Assembly (NCBI RefSeq): GCF_010093535.1
Contig: NW_022985203.1
Location: 408,143 to 472,142, forward strand
Direction of reading: 5' to 3'
Length of the DNA: 64,000 nucleotides
Source: Lindgomyces ingoldianus
Taxonomy: Eukaryota; Ascomycota; Dothideomycetes; Pleosporales; Lindgomycetaceae
The position numbers and the translations under genes are program-made. Shown piece by piece: positions 1 through 11,485 of this stretch. The stretch's first letter is position 1. Every line of letters begins with the position of its first letter. The notes beneath the pieces were generated by a model. That model saw only the letters and a program-made list of their open reading frames with translations. It searched no databases and was not told where the DNA came from.

Positions 1-162
1 AAATGCCTAAGCCGGCGTTTTCCACAGCATGCACTGTGCGGCGTGCCGAATGATTCCGGGCAGGCGATTTCAAGTTGGGAGAGGGCGCGATCGGCCACAG
101 GTGGTGGTGAGGCCTCGGAGAGAGAAGGAACGTGACGATGAAGAAGCAGAAATGCCACTCAC

Positions 163-291
163 CGTTGAGATGGAGTAGTTCCTGATGCGCGCCATGGGCC
201 ACAAGTGCTCTCGAGAGCCTTTCGATGATGCCGACAGCCGTCGACTGGGTCGGCTCCAGCAGTAGCGCACGGAGGAGGGGCAGCAAGGCGT
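163..291 (-). CDS. possible internal exon of an unidentified gene running off the left edge
   Basis: On the minus strand one frame reads as a Leu-rich helical stretch (DALLPLLRALLLEPT, then GIIERLSRALVAHGAHQELL). It ends exactly at a good donor (AACG|GTGAGT, intron starting at 162). The same frame is closed by a TGA just upstream, so if this is real it is an exon with an acceptor near 292 (AAAAG). The rest of the gene would lie beyond base 1. The pattern looks like an ARM/HEAT-type helical protein, but I do not recognise the family. The other overlapping open frames here have no protein-like composition. Confidence 0.3.
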
Positions 292-872
292 CTTTTCCAC
301 GTCACCTGGCGCACACGAAGAGGCTTGGAATGCTGGGAAGATGTGGCCTGGTGGTGAAAGTGTTCTTGCAAAGCTGCGCAACTTCACAAGTCGTCGTTGT
401 GGACCTTCCTTTCTCTCCCGCCGCTCTGGCTCTTCGGGTGCGACTTCGGTCTGTCGTGATTGCCTTATCACAAAAAAGCACCGTATCGCTAATTGAATTA
501 CCATTCACCACTGGAAGCTTCCACGTGGAGTAACAATCCATTTTACCCAGCACCGCGTCTGTTAGAGGTCACAAGGCGGTGAGGCTATGTAACGGAGATG
601 CAGAATTTGCGTTGCATTAGTCTACCTCCTGTTCCTCCACTTCTAAATGTTCAAACGAGGCCTCTCTATCTCGTGAGTAGCCACGCGAAAATCCCAACGG
701 GAGGCCGAAGTCCGTCACAGGCGTAGAACTATGGGTATATAGCAATGCTGAACCGAATGAAACGAACAACCAACCCTTCCTGTTTTACATGAACCGACCA
801 GCCCAAGTCATCAAACCAGTTGTCCAAAAATCAGACATTAAATGAGTGTTGTCCTGGTTATTTTTGGCCGTC
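292..872. other. intergenic or unresolved stretch
   Basis: About 580 bases between the possible left-edge exon and the stop codon of RXT3. Short open frames occur on both strands but none reads like a conserved protein. It probably holds the RXT3 3' UTR and possibly upstream exons of the left-edge gene. Confidence 0.4.
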
Positions 873-3800
873 TCAAGCATTCAACTTCGTTGTCCCATTC
901 ACCCGCCGTAGTGAATTATCCCCTCCATGCCCTAGGCTCAGCAGCGTTCTCGCGGAATCAAGCCTCCGCTTCATCGCAGCTGCGTTTCTCTCTTGCCCTC
1001 GGCTTCCGTAGCCCTCTTCTACCCAGCGGATTTGGTGGATCATGAAGCTCAGCCCATCATGATTGGAACTCTTCCGGCTCGATATTCCGTATTCGACGGT
1101 CCCTACATACTTCTCAATACGAGGCAAGATTAGGAGCCTAATATGCGCTTCTATGTCTGCTGGTGGGGGGACGGGTGCGGCAGGGCGCCTTTCCAATGTC
1201 TCTTCCGCGTCGTTTGCGTCATTTGGCGCTGTAATACGCGGGTCTAGCATATTGATGTCCACAGTGTCATCCCATTCCCCTCGGATCCATCCAGAGTGGA
1301 TCGCCGCCGCAATCACATCGGAATCATCGCGGTAGACACACGCACCCCAGAGATGGTGTTGTAGCACAATCTGTTGTCTTTGCCGTGGTTTTAGATAGTA
1401 CCTAGGAACTCTCACGTCAATGGTACAGTTGACCGGGTTCCTAGGAAATTCCAGCTGAGAGAGCGGCTTCGGCTTGGAGGCAAAAGAGAACTGATCGTCG
1501 AGCGCGGAATTCGGTTGAGGCAACACGGGGGTCGCTTCATACACGTAAGACCCAAGATGGGCCCGGGGATACTTAGCAGCCTCATCCAACACAGGCTGAA
1601 TATCGTGAACCTTTGGAGGGAGTTTAGGAGACGGTAGAGGTGCTGCTTGAGTGAGTCGAGGAGCATGATGGTGATGATGTGGTGCAGCATGATAATGGTG
1701 GTGATGGTGCGACGGCTGTGGCGTTGCTCCATTCTGTGGTAGACTGGGATACCTTTGATTTAAGGGTGTGGAAGCAGCTGGCGCAGCCACTATTGCCAAG
1801 TCCTCTTCAGGCTTGTGGTGATGGTGATGATGGCTGTATAACGTTAGGCGATACTCAAAGAAACAAGGGCGAAACTCACTGATGCGCATGTGTGTGATGG
1901 TGGTGGTGATGGCCTGGATGGGTGTATTTGTTGCGCTTCGTCCCCCGAACTCCACCAAGGGCAGGCGTTCCCCTTCCATCTCCACTCTCATTATCGACCA
2001 AACCCTCTTCATCCTTTACTCTTTTAGGCTTACGCCCAGTCTGAGAACTGACCCTTTGCAGTCTCGAGTCATTCGAATCTGCGCCAGGCGGTAAAATTTC
2101 GGGACCATTTTGTGGCATTGGGGACTGCCTAGACGGCGTATTTGTCCCCAATCCACTCCCTAGCCCTGAAAACATGCGACCAAATTCGCTTTTAATGCTG
2201 GGATCCTTCCCAATCGAAAGCGGCTGCGCCTGTGCGCCCTGGACAGCTTGCGGCAGCGGAGAAGCACGTCCTGTTCTCCTGTTGGCTTCGGGGCCAAGAG
2301 CGAGCAAGACCTTTGAATGCTGCAAATCCTCACCCATCCTCCGGGGTTGATCATATATAGAACGGCCTGAATATCCAAGACCGCCAGAGGACAAAGACCG
2401 AGAAAGATGTTCGGCCTTCTGTCTTTCATTCGTCTGGGGGTCTGAAGTTGGAGGAGCATGGTATTGTTCGACAGCGCGATGGCTCAAATGATCTAAACTC
2501 CGTCCGCGAACCATGTCTTCTCCTGCGTGAGGACCAAAGGGAGCCGGAGCTTGTGACGAAGCTGGATAGTTATATCCCCGATACGGAGCCGGTTCTTCCC
2601 GACGACCTTCGGTGGTCTCTCGGGGCGCATCTTCTGGGACAGCTTGACGCCAAAGGTTTCGCGGAGCTTGACTCGCAAGAGAAACTCCACGTGGATCGCG
2701 AGGTGGGCTGAAGGCAGAATGGGACACTGGCTGGACGGTAACGGGGCGGTCCCTGTGGGTTCCAGCCTGTGAATTCCCACCTAGGATCTCTGCAGTATTA
2801 GGCCTCGTGTGGTGTGACTCGCCCAGCGTCCGCCGTCTCTCCTCGGGCTGTTGGTAGGTGGTCCGCCGCCCTCCCAACGCATCGTATGAGGGTTTTGCTT
2901 CGTGATCGGATGTACCAGGCGGACCGGTTGGCTGGCTGTTTGGCCGTGGAGGGACGCTTGTTGAGGCTTGTCTTGGGTCTCTCGCCTGCGCATCGCTAGG
3001 CGTGGATGCATAAGACCGAGAGCTTTGAAAGACCATGGGTTTGTATGGCTGCGACGTTTGAGGCAGAGGTTGTCGGCCCTGCTCGGGAGAGCCATGGTTG
3101 CTATAAGGTCGAGTCGGAGATCCAGTAGGATATCCGTGTACTTCAGAAAGCCTGGAAGTAGTACTGCCGTACATGTGTCTGTCTTCTGGGGATGATTGTA
3201 ACCGATAGGGTTGGAAGTCTGATCGTGAACCAGATGAAAGACCCCGTCTTGGCGATGGTGGCTGCATGGTGTGATTGTTCGACAGGGGCGCGTTTGAAGG
3301 AGCAGTCGTAGGCGACGATTGCGACTGTGATTGCTGGTTGGATGCCGTGTCACCAGCACCGATGAGGGACGAGATGGACATGCTGCTCCCTGGTCGATGA
3401 GCGGCTCCTAGCCCGGGGAGCTCTCGTCCTCCGCCAAACGATGACGAGAAGGGAGGACGCGGAGGCTGCGATGGCGGAGCATGATTGTGCTGCTGTTGCG
3501 GCGATGAGGGGGGTGGCATGTGCGGACGGGAGAAGGAGGGCGGCGGTGGTGGCGGGTCGTGCGAGGGAGCTGCAGGAGGGTCAGTAGCTGTAAGCGGCGA
3601 GGATGAAGCACGGCTCCTGAATGCGGGGTCTTGCCTCCATATGGGTTTGAGGGACTTCCACCTCCAAGGGAGGGCCGTCGCGGCGCCTCGTAGCCGTACG
3701 GCGGCTGGCTTGAGGAGTTGTGTGAGGACGACATGGATGGTGGAGGTGGTGGACCAGACTGCGCGTGGGGATGAGATGCATGAAGGCCCGCTAGACATGA

Positions 3801-4662
3801 TCGTCAGTGCTGTCCACAAGGGGGTTTAGCGCGCGACAGGGGATGTCTCGCTTAGGGAGCCATCTGTGCGGGAAGCCAGCAAGTGTGATGGGTGATGTGG
3901 ACACGCGCCTTCAAGCCTGTAGGGTTTGCTGAGAGCGGTACCACACTTCGAACAAGGGACCCAGCGTCTCGAAGCTCGAAGGGTGAGAAGACAGGTGCTC
4001 AGACGGCTACACTAGTCCCCGTCGACGCACCTCCAGAACTGGCAGTGGGCCAATGGCAGACAAACTGGAGGTGAGTCGAGCCGTTGTTCGCCACAGCCTC
4101 GAGGCCCATTGCGACAAAGATGCTTGCGCATCCACAACACGCAAAGGGAATGTACACCTCGCCAAGCTGGCCTGGCATGTCCACCGCTTGCTGGCGCTCG
4201 GCTCTTGCTCTACTTTTTGCGATTGCCCACGTGAGCCGTGTCACCAGCATCTCCGACAAGCTGCTATATTCAACACACTCTGGCTTCCTGGTTGCACCGC
4301 AGCAGATGGTTTTTTTTTTTTGGAATATGAGAGCCGCAGCTGCAGATCGTACCTGTGTTTCCCCAACCACCGTGTCTCTCGCCTTGCGCGGGAGGTGCTG
4401 CGTCTCCACCATGCATACCATAACTGCTCCTTCGTGCATGTTGCTGGGCAGCGGTAGGAAAAAAAGGATCTCGGCGTGATGAGGAATATGGGTCGGTAGT
4501 GAAGGGGACGTGTACTGGTGGCTGCGGTTGCGACGCTGGAGGTGGATAGCTAGAGTAGGACTGCGTCTGCGGCGATTGGGAGGGAGTCTGGTGGTTCGGA
4601 TTGTGGATGAGAGGGCGTTCGGGAGGTCGAGAGAAGGGATGCTGGGGCTGGCGTGGGTCCAT
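873..4662 (-). CDS. RXT3: Rxt3-like histone deacetylase complex subunit
   Basis: Rxt3 proteins belong to the Rpd3L/Sin3-type histone deacetylase complex and act in the nucleus. I join four exons on the minus strand: 4662-4353, 3790-3662, 3587-1880 and 1833-873, with introns of 562, 74 and 46 bases, giving about 1,035 residues. The N-terminus begins MDPRQPQHPFSR, a start familiar from fungal Rxt3. The middle is long, disordered and rich in Pro, Ser, Gln and Gly, and includes SSMSISSLIG. The C-terminal third carries the Rxt3 signature: VPRYYL, then LWGACVYRDDSDVIAAAIHS and GWIRGEW, at roughly residues 855-930. A poly-His block sits across the last intron. The first intron ends at CTAG after a CTGAC branch site, which restores the frame reading SHPHAQSGPPPPPS. 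The 74-base intron is needed to switch frames and has a weak donor, so that join is the least certain. BTN1 is divergent upstream. Confidence 0.85.
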
Positions 4663-5393
4663 GATCGTTTGATCGGAATTTTCACAGCGTCCTGGAGGGC
4701 GAGCAGGGTCTGGAAAAGGTCAAACGAGCAGACTAACAGCCTGTCATGATCACGGAGCCAGCGCGTGGAGGCGGGTCGCGATCTGGAGGGGTTTGAGAGC
4801 AAAGCACTAGAGAGAGAGCGTGTGAGTCGTGGAGAATGGTGATGAGGAGAAACGTAGTCTTGGGTGCGTCTCGACCTGGGGGCAGCACGGATGGCTGATC
4901 TTAGCCCTGGCATCCCTGCTCGGCGCATCCCGATTCGGTATGCTGCAGGTCCACGCAGGTGTCCCCTCAAAGCTCCGGCGCGATATCGAATTGAATTCCG
5001 CTGCTCTCCCGGCCTGCGTTCTTTTCCATGTCTGTCCCATTTCTGTCGCTAGTTCGTTCAAGTCCGCTGCATACGCCGCCACATCACGTTGCAGCCAGCA
5101 GTTGGAGCGCCAGAGTCGATAGGGAATTTTGGCCGCCAACAGGCGTGCACGCGGTACCTGTTTCAAATCATGTGCAAACCGGAGCCAAACTAAAAATTGT
5201 CACCGCTCTTTGCCAAGAGATCCCTGACGTCTGCGCCGCACCTCAACCTCATGTCCCCGGACGCATACACGTGACTGCCTAAATCATCTTTCGACGCTTG
5301 GGATGCGCTTTGCTGAGCCTCGAGATGTGAAACTCAGTTGGACTTTTGACTGCCCCACTTCTACCATCCCAGGTTTCCCCCCCACCCCCACAC
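4663..5393. promoter_or_regulatory. divergent RXT3/BTN1 intergenic region
   Basis: This 731-base gap separates the RXT3 start codon (minus) from the BTN1 start codon (plus), so it must hold both promoters and 5' UTRs. Just before the BTN1 ATG there is a C-rich pyrimidine run (5376-5390), common in ascomycete promoters. I see no specific operator. Confidence 0.5.
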
Positions 5394-6904
5394 ATGCCTC
5401 TTCTCCCGATGCCTGGCTCTCCCTCCGCCTCATGGGCTGTCTACAAAGCCCGCCTTAACGCGGTCTTCGAGGGCGCTGATCCACGAGTATGCGCCGCTTT
5501 CTGGCTTTTCGGTACGTGCAGGAGCGAGCATATCTGACGGAGTGAATCCACATGAGCTCAGTCCAACGAGCGCTCGCTCACGCCAGTCTAGGCCTTATCA
5601 ACAACGTCCTCTATGTCATCATCCTGTCCTCTGCCCTTGATCTCGTGGGTCCCGACGTCCCCAAAGGCGTAGTCTTACTTGCCGATGTCGTTCCCTCTTT
5701 TTTGACCAAATTATGCGCACCTTATTTTATCCACAAGATACCGTATCCTGTCCGGATCGTTATCTTCGTGGCACTCTCAATATGTGGCATGCTCATCGTA
5801 GCCCTCACGCCCGCTCTGCAAGACTCAAAGACAATTGGCATAAAGATGGGGGGCGTTATTCTGGCTAGTTTGAGCAGTGGCGGGGGTGAGCTCAGTTTTC
5901 TGGGCTTGACCCACTACTACGGACATTTTGCCCTTGCTGCCTGGGGGTCCGGCACGGGAGGTGCTGGCATTGTGGGTGCTGGAGCGTATGCGCTTGCCAC
6001 TACGGTTCTGAAATTCAGCGCCCGTACTAGCTTGCTAGCATCATCATGCCTCCCCGTCATCATGCTGATCAGCTTCTTCTTCGTCCTTCCTCTTGGCCCT
6101 CTCCACACATCGTCTGGCAAACATACTGAATATGAGGCCATTGAAAACGATGACCAAGAACTAGAGGACGACCCATTGGAGACCAGCGAGCAGCTTGGCC
6201 AAGGTGGCGAACAACAGGGTCTTCTCTCATCCTCGATGCATTCTGCCTCTGGACGCAGCTTCAGTTCAGTGAGCGTCCACTTACGCGCATGGAACAGCTT
6301 CAAAACCAATCTACGGCGCTCCCGGGGATTGTTTTTCCCTTAGTATGTCGTCTAGCTTGCCCGCAACATTACTATTGATTGACTAACAGTCCACAGCATG
6401 CTCCCACTTTTGCTTGTCTACATCGCAGAATACACCATTAATCAGGGGGTCGCTCCAACCTTGCTTTTCCCCCTGTCGTCTAGCCCGTTTCAAAGATACC
6501 GGTCCTTCTATCCGACCTACGGTGCGATCTACCAGGTGGGCGTCTTCATCTCTCGGTCGTCCACGCCGTTCATCAGAGTCCATCATTTATACCTGCCATC
6601 CTTTCTACAGGTGATTAATCTCTTCGTTCTCACTCTCCATGCAATGTTCGATTTTATCCCGCACTTCTACATTGTGTGCATCATCGTCTTCTGGGAAGGA
6701 TTGCTAGGGGGCTTGGTCTATGTAAGCACTTTTGCGGAGATCACAGACAATGTTCCGAAGGCGGACAGAGAATTCAGCCTGGGGGCCACCAGTGTAAGTG
6801 ATTCTGGGGGTATTTGCGTTGCGGGCTTCATCAGCATGGCGTTTGAGGTTTGGCTGTGTCGGTGGCAGGTGGATCACGGACGTGACTACTGCAGGAAACT
6901 GTAG
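5394..6904 (+). CDS. BTN1: BTN1/CLN3 (battenin) family vacuolar membrane protein
   Basis: Btn1/CLN3 is a multi-pass protein of the vacuole/lysosome membrane linked to vacuolar pH and basic amino acid balance. Three exons: 5394-5511, 5592-6342 and 6397-6904, with introns of 80 and 54 bases (branch site CTAAC in the second), giving 458 residues. The first exon ends at FWLFG and joins directly to [19 protein letters not shown], the N-terminal CLN3 signature. Further family marks are the Gly-rich segment [32 protein letters not shown] across the second junction, and [18 protein letters not shown] near the C-terminus. A hydrophilic acidic loop (about residues 195-235) separates the two membrane halves, as in fungal homologues. 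I chose the ATG at 5394; an upstream in-frame TTG would add residues with no family resemblance. The protein looks complete. Confidence 0.93.
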
Positions 6905-7337
6905 AATTTAATTATGAACCTTGGAAACATTAGAGACATGGTCTAAGCTTTGGCCCCGCTTGGTTCAGCATATTATCATATAACTTGGAGGAACATGATC
7001 AGGCGAGGAAATCTCTTAAGCCACTGACTGCAGGGAGGGAGAACGTCAGCAGGAAGTAAATTTCTATTCTAAAATACCCTTCTCATGTTCTATTGTCAGT
7101 GGCAGGATGGAGTTCAGTTTCAGTTTCTTTAGGCAATGTGGATGGGGGGTAGTGCTGTGGTGCGTTCCAAAGTTTGTTAACCCGAAGTGAGACATGCGGG
7201 CAGGTGCTTCCCGCAATGCTTTCTACATTTAACGCAGCCTCCTTCTTCGCTTTCTCGCTCCGCCTAACCGGCACAGAGCAGATTTTTTTTTTCTTTCTAG
7301 ACGCTCAGTAGCATCCGTAGACTGGGCTCGGCTCGCC
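6905..7337. other. intergenic region between BTN1 and the next plus-strand gene
   Basis: 433 bases holding the BTN1 3' UTR and the promoter/5' UTR of the next gene. A T-rich run lies at about 7284-7297. No RNA gene or repeat was recognised. Confidence 0.4.
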
Positions 7338-9173
7338 ATGTCGAGCACTCCAGAGGCAAGTCTCCCATCCGCATGGTTAGCCAACAACTGACTGTTTATC
7401 AACAAACAGTCGCTCATAGCTACAAGCTTGATTAACCGCCACTACATCACCGCCTTCACTAAACAGCTTGGGATGAGCCCTTTCGAGGCCATTCCGTCTG
7501 CCTACCGCCCACCTTCCGCCAAGGCCCTCGACGCATTCCTGCTGGCCATGCTCAACGACTTCGCACACCGTGTGCCAGACGTTCGCTCCTTCCGCCAACG
7601 ACTAGCGAGTGCCCGGCAACGGCAGCCAACCAATATTGGGTTGGGCTCGAACGAGCACGCCATCCAGGCTCGCGACGTGTTGCTAGCACTCAAGCAGCTT
7701 GATCAGGAAGTCAAACCGGAAGCTGTAGTCGGCATCTGCCCGGCCGCCAGTGGTAGCAGGCAGCGACGAGTGACTGGCTCGGACAAACCTATGGTCGATC
7801 TCGAGCTAAAACTTCCATATGCACTTCAAGCCTGTGGAACGACCACATCACCCCCCCGGCTGCGCAACCAGACAAATCACGCGTTACCGCCTCACCCCGC
7901 TGCGGGAATTAACATGGCAGGGTGGAATTCTGTTAATGCTTCTAGAGATGAATATGCTTCTGCTGGAGCTGCTGAGCAATTACCTGGATCGAACAGGGTG
8001 GAGAACTGTACGCCCGAGAAAGGTGACCCCAATGCCAGCGATACAACAGCACCCATTCAATGCAAGCCTACTGTGCTACAAGTTGCCAAAGGCTCCATTC
8101 TGGAAACAAACCTCATGGCCACAAACACAACCCCAGGGCCAATGCCTCAGTCGCAGAAAGCAAGTAAGAGGCGCAGGAGTAAGTCGGTAGAGAGGAAAAT
8201 CAATCCCGAAGCACCTCGCAACAGTGATTTTCCTCTAACATCAAATGGCTTCTGATGCTAATGCTGTCCACAGTTTTGGCTGGAATTGAAATGAAGATTC
8301 TGGCGGCAACGCAAGCCGCAGAAGAGATTGCCTCGCGGCAACAGGAACACTCTCATTTCTTCGAAATGCCTAAAAATCAGTACTACAAGAACCCAAATCC
8401 GAACAGCATCAATCCATTCGCAGATGTCGAAGATATGGAGTCTCTCACATACCCTATCGAAGTGGCATGTCAAACTCTAATTTCTTTCGGAGCTAAGACT
8501 AATGCCTGCCTAGCCTGTGCCTGGAGAGCCTGGCGCCTACTATGAATTCGAGGACGCCCAAGAGTTACAAGAATGGATTACTGAGCAAGAGGAAAAGAAA
8601 CGCCGGCGGACTCAAACCCCACGGGAAAGTACGGGAACGCCATCACCTCCTCCTTCTGCCAACAACCAGACACCTGTCAAGCTGTTGCTTGATGAGGCAG
8701 TTGTGAACCTTTCAAACAACATGTTCTTTGTCAACAGGATGGCGATCAGGACGTCACTTCGACCGCTAACTGAAACCGAGAAAGACTATGTCGATCGAAC
8801 CATGGATAAGTTCATAAGGGAAGTCAGGGACGCACAAGACAGATACGAAGACAGACTCAAGCACATGGGGGTACTTCCAAGCGACCCAGGCGAACAGTAT
8901 GATGACGGTCTCATGCAGGATCTTGAAGAGTTTGACCTGGCTATTGGCGACCATGGGCCAGAAGTCGGCGAAGAGGTGAAGAATTGTATTGAAGATAGTA
9001 TTAGCCAGACCGTGGACGAAGGCATAGGGTCATCGGAGGGATCTCCAGGTACGTCCTATACCTAAGAGTCCTTGCCTCGGCCAAGCATCTAATGTCAAGG
9101 CTGCCACCGCGACACTACGACCGAATTCGTCGACCGAACTTTAGGCTATGTTGATTCGGATGACGATGAGTAG
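7338..9173 (+). CDS. unrecognised nuclear-looking protein with acidic C-terminus
   Basis: I rebuild five exons: 7338-7355, 7410-8178, 8274-8461, 8514-9048 and 9145-9173, giving about 512 residues. The start ATG codes MSSTPE and is joined by an apparent GC-AG intron (7356-7409, donor GAG|GCAAGT, CTGAC branch) to SLIATSLINRHY. Without that splice an in-frame TGA closes the frame. The N-terminus (SPFEAIPSAYRPPSAKALDA) looks globular. The middle is polar with a basic cluster (SKRRR), then a second basic cluster (EKKRRR) follows a Glu-rich helix (DAQELQEWITEQEEK), and the protein ends DSDDDE. The basic clusters suggest nuclear localisation, which is inference. An alternative donor at 8164 for the third exon is equally in frame. 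I do not recognise a family. Exon joins are supported by frame and splice sites only. Confidence 0.55.
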
Positions 9174-9652
9174 GCGAAATGTATCCCAGCGGATTCCTTT
9201 GTCGACAAAAGTCTATTTAGCGCTTCGAGCGGAACCGAGCAATCTTTCTTTGTTGCTTGTTGAAATCTAGTTTGGTGTTGTGGGGTTGAGGGCGCTAGCA
9301 GATTGAGAAATATGTGGGCAATTTCTGCTTCAGCGCTGTCTTCGATGTTATAGGTGGGACGTCTACCACCGTCACCGTCCTTACTCTAGGGCTTTCTTCC
9401 TCGGTGAAAGCATGTATTTATTGGTGGTGTATTGGTAGTGTAAGATTACGTTTTGGTCATAACTTAGACATCTGGTGATTAGGACAAAACCCAAGGCAGT
9501 GGAAACAACCGCCGACAAACACCTCCAGCACAAACACAAAACGTGAACAAAGTAGATGTATTTTGATCAGAACCATCTAGAATACATATCATATCCACCC
9601 AGCAATCCGCCCATGCCGCCACATATCCATCAAGCAATTCTTTGCGAAATAT
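9174..9652. other. convergent 3' region between the unrecognised gene and ATP5
   Basis: About 480 bases between two convergent stop codons. It presumably contains both 3' UTRs. It has no open frame, repeat or RNA gene that I can support. Confidence 0.4.
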
Positions 9653-10578
9653 TTATAGACTATCCTTAAGCAGTTTATTCATCTTGGCCATCTTGGAGGA
9701 GACAGAGAGATCGATAGTGCGGTCACCGATTTCGACGACAAGGCCTCCGCGGATGTCTGGGTTGACTTTGGGAACAACTTTGAGCTTCTTGCCTTGGCCA
9801 ACGTATTGCGATTTTGCGACGGCTGCTTCGAGTCGGCTGAGGGTGCGGTTGTCGAGAGGCTGTAATTGTGTTAGTGACCGTCCAATCCAAAAGAGATAAG
9901 GGCAGCTTCAAGCTCCAGCGCCAGTGCCATGCATAAATGATGATAATTTCCAAGCCCAGCAGCTTGCCCAAGGGATGAAGGGTTACGACATACCGCAGCA
10001 CTCGTAACCGTCAGCTCAACCTCCCCCCGATACGCGCCCATCAAAACACCAAATTTCTCACACACGCTCTCCAAAACGCCCAACCTGTTATTCTCCGCAA
10101 GCGTGTTCAAGAAGTTCTTCACCACACCCTCCCGATCCTGGCCGCCGAGGTGCTTAGCCAACTCCGCCACAATCTGTTGCTTATCCGAGACATTGAGGGT
10201 AGGGGCTCCGAGGACCGCGGCAAGCTTAGCATCCCTCTTAAAGAGGCTGGAAAGGGTTTCGAGCGATCGGGCGGTGGGCTCTAGAGTGCTAGTTTTGGCG
10301 GCGGCCGTGTACTAGAAAATATCGCAGATTAGTTGGAATTCTTGCCATTGGGGGCTCAATTGTAGTTATTTCATTAGAAAAGTCGCGGGAGAGAGATGAG
10401 TGCATACCAGAGCAGATGCATATGTCCCGTCAACGCCAAATAGCGCAACGGGCGGCTTCGTTGAAGCGCTCGGTGGTGCGGCTGCTGCGTAGCTCCGTGT
10501 CGCGGTGATGCGAGCAGCAATTGGGGCGCGGGGGGCACCAGCTCGGAGAGCAGTGCTGAGAGCCCTGTTGGTGAACAT
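9653..10578 (-). CDS. ATP5: ATP synthase subunit 5 (OSCP), mitochondrial
   Basis: OSCP links the F1 head to the peripheral stalk of mitochondrial F1Fo ATP synthase in the inner membrane. Three exons on the minus strand: 10578-10408, 10311-9994 and 9859-9653, with introns of 96 and 134 bases, both phase 0, giving 231 residues, close to the usual fungal length. The N-terminus (MFTNRALSTALRAGAPR ... ARITATRSYA) is an Arg/Ala/Ser-rich mitochondrial presequence. The mature part shows the OSCP pattern: PPVALFGVDGTYASALYTAA, then LFKRDAKLAAVLGAPTL, NNRLGVLESVCEKF, GEVELTVTSA, and the family C-terminus NPDIRGGLVVEIGDRTIDLS. It is complete, with no missing motif. Its promoter region is shared with the divergent gene at 11,486. 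Confidence 0.95.
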
Positions 10579-11485
10579 CGTAGATTGAGAGGAGATGAAT
10601 TGGGCGAGGGTGCAAGCTTGGGGGGTGGGAAGATGGAGTTGCGGATGAGGTTGAGGTTCGGTAAGAAAATGGGTTAGTCAGCCACATGTTGGTCTGAGCG
10701 TCCAGCCTGCTGAATGCACTGTAGTTTCATTGTGAGGATATGTGATCTTTTAACGCCTCATCTTAACGGCCACTACCTGGGCTAGCGACAACAAGCGTTC
10801 TCATTGAGCTCTACATATTATTCCGAGTTTCGAGAAGTAATTTCCCAACCAACAGCTGAAGAGATTCCCAATTTCAATGTAAAGAACAGTTCGGTCATCA
10901 GAGCAGTGAAGGTGATCCAATTCAGTTGAAGAGAGGGATATATGCTGGGAAGCCAACCTCGCTATAGCATGTTCTTAGAACCTAAACGCATATGGGCCCG
11001 CTAGAACTACGACTTCCCTTTTCGCCCAATCGAGCGAGCTCAGCAGGTGATATTAATATCATCCTACCAATGCCTAAACACAAAGCCAAATGGCTTCATC
11101 GAATCTGGTCGAATCTTCTCCTTCTCTTAGAATCCTTCTTTCCTCCCGCTCAGAGCTAGATCGTGCCCTCTAATTGGTTCAACCATGGAGAGCTGCTACC
11201 CACCAGTTCCTTTCTTTCACTCCCTTTACCCTTCTGGGCTCCGATCGGTGAGCAACTAGTAGTGTTCATCGCAATTTGCTGTCGGAATCCCTCGGCCAGA
11301 GGTCCGAGAGAGTAGTGAAAGTAAACCTCTGCTCGATCGGTGAGGACTTACTTTCACTATCATTGGGGTATAAGTTGGCTGTTTAGGCCCTCATCCGTCT
11401 TTCTCTCCGTCACGACGCTTCAAATGCATCATTGCTGCTATAGTAGTTGTCGTTTTCTTGATAGTTTAGCTCTCTTTCAATCAAA
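10579..11485. promoter_or_regulatory. divergent ATP5 / 2EXR-like gene promoter region
   Basis: A 907-base gap between divergent start codons. It contains a perfect 12-base inverted repeat (tagtgaaagtaa at 11313-11324 and its complement at 11348-11359). The decamer gatcggtgag occurs twice, near 11,243 and 11,335. The stretch before 11,486 is pyrimidine-rich (ctttctctccgtcacg, ctctctttcaatcaaa), as expected for a fungal 5' UTR. Confidence 0.45.

Noticed and set aside
3999..4970. Long minus-strand open frame (323 codons) overlapping the RXT3 first exon
   Set aside because: The RXT3 N-terminus (MDPRQPQHPFSR...) lies in another frame of the same strand and fits the family; this frame has Arg/Ser-rich shadow composition.
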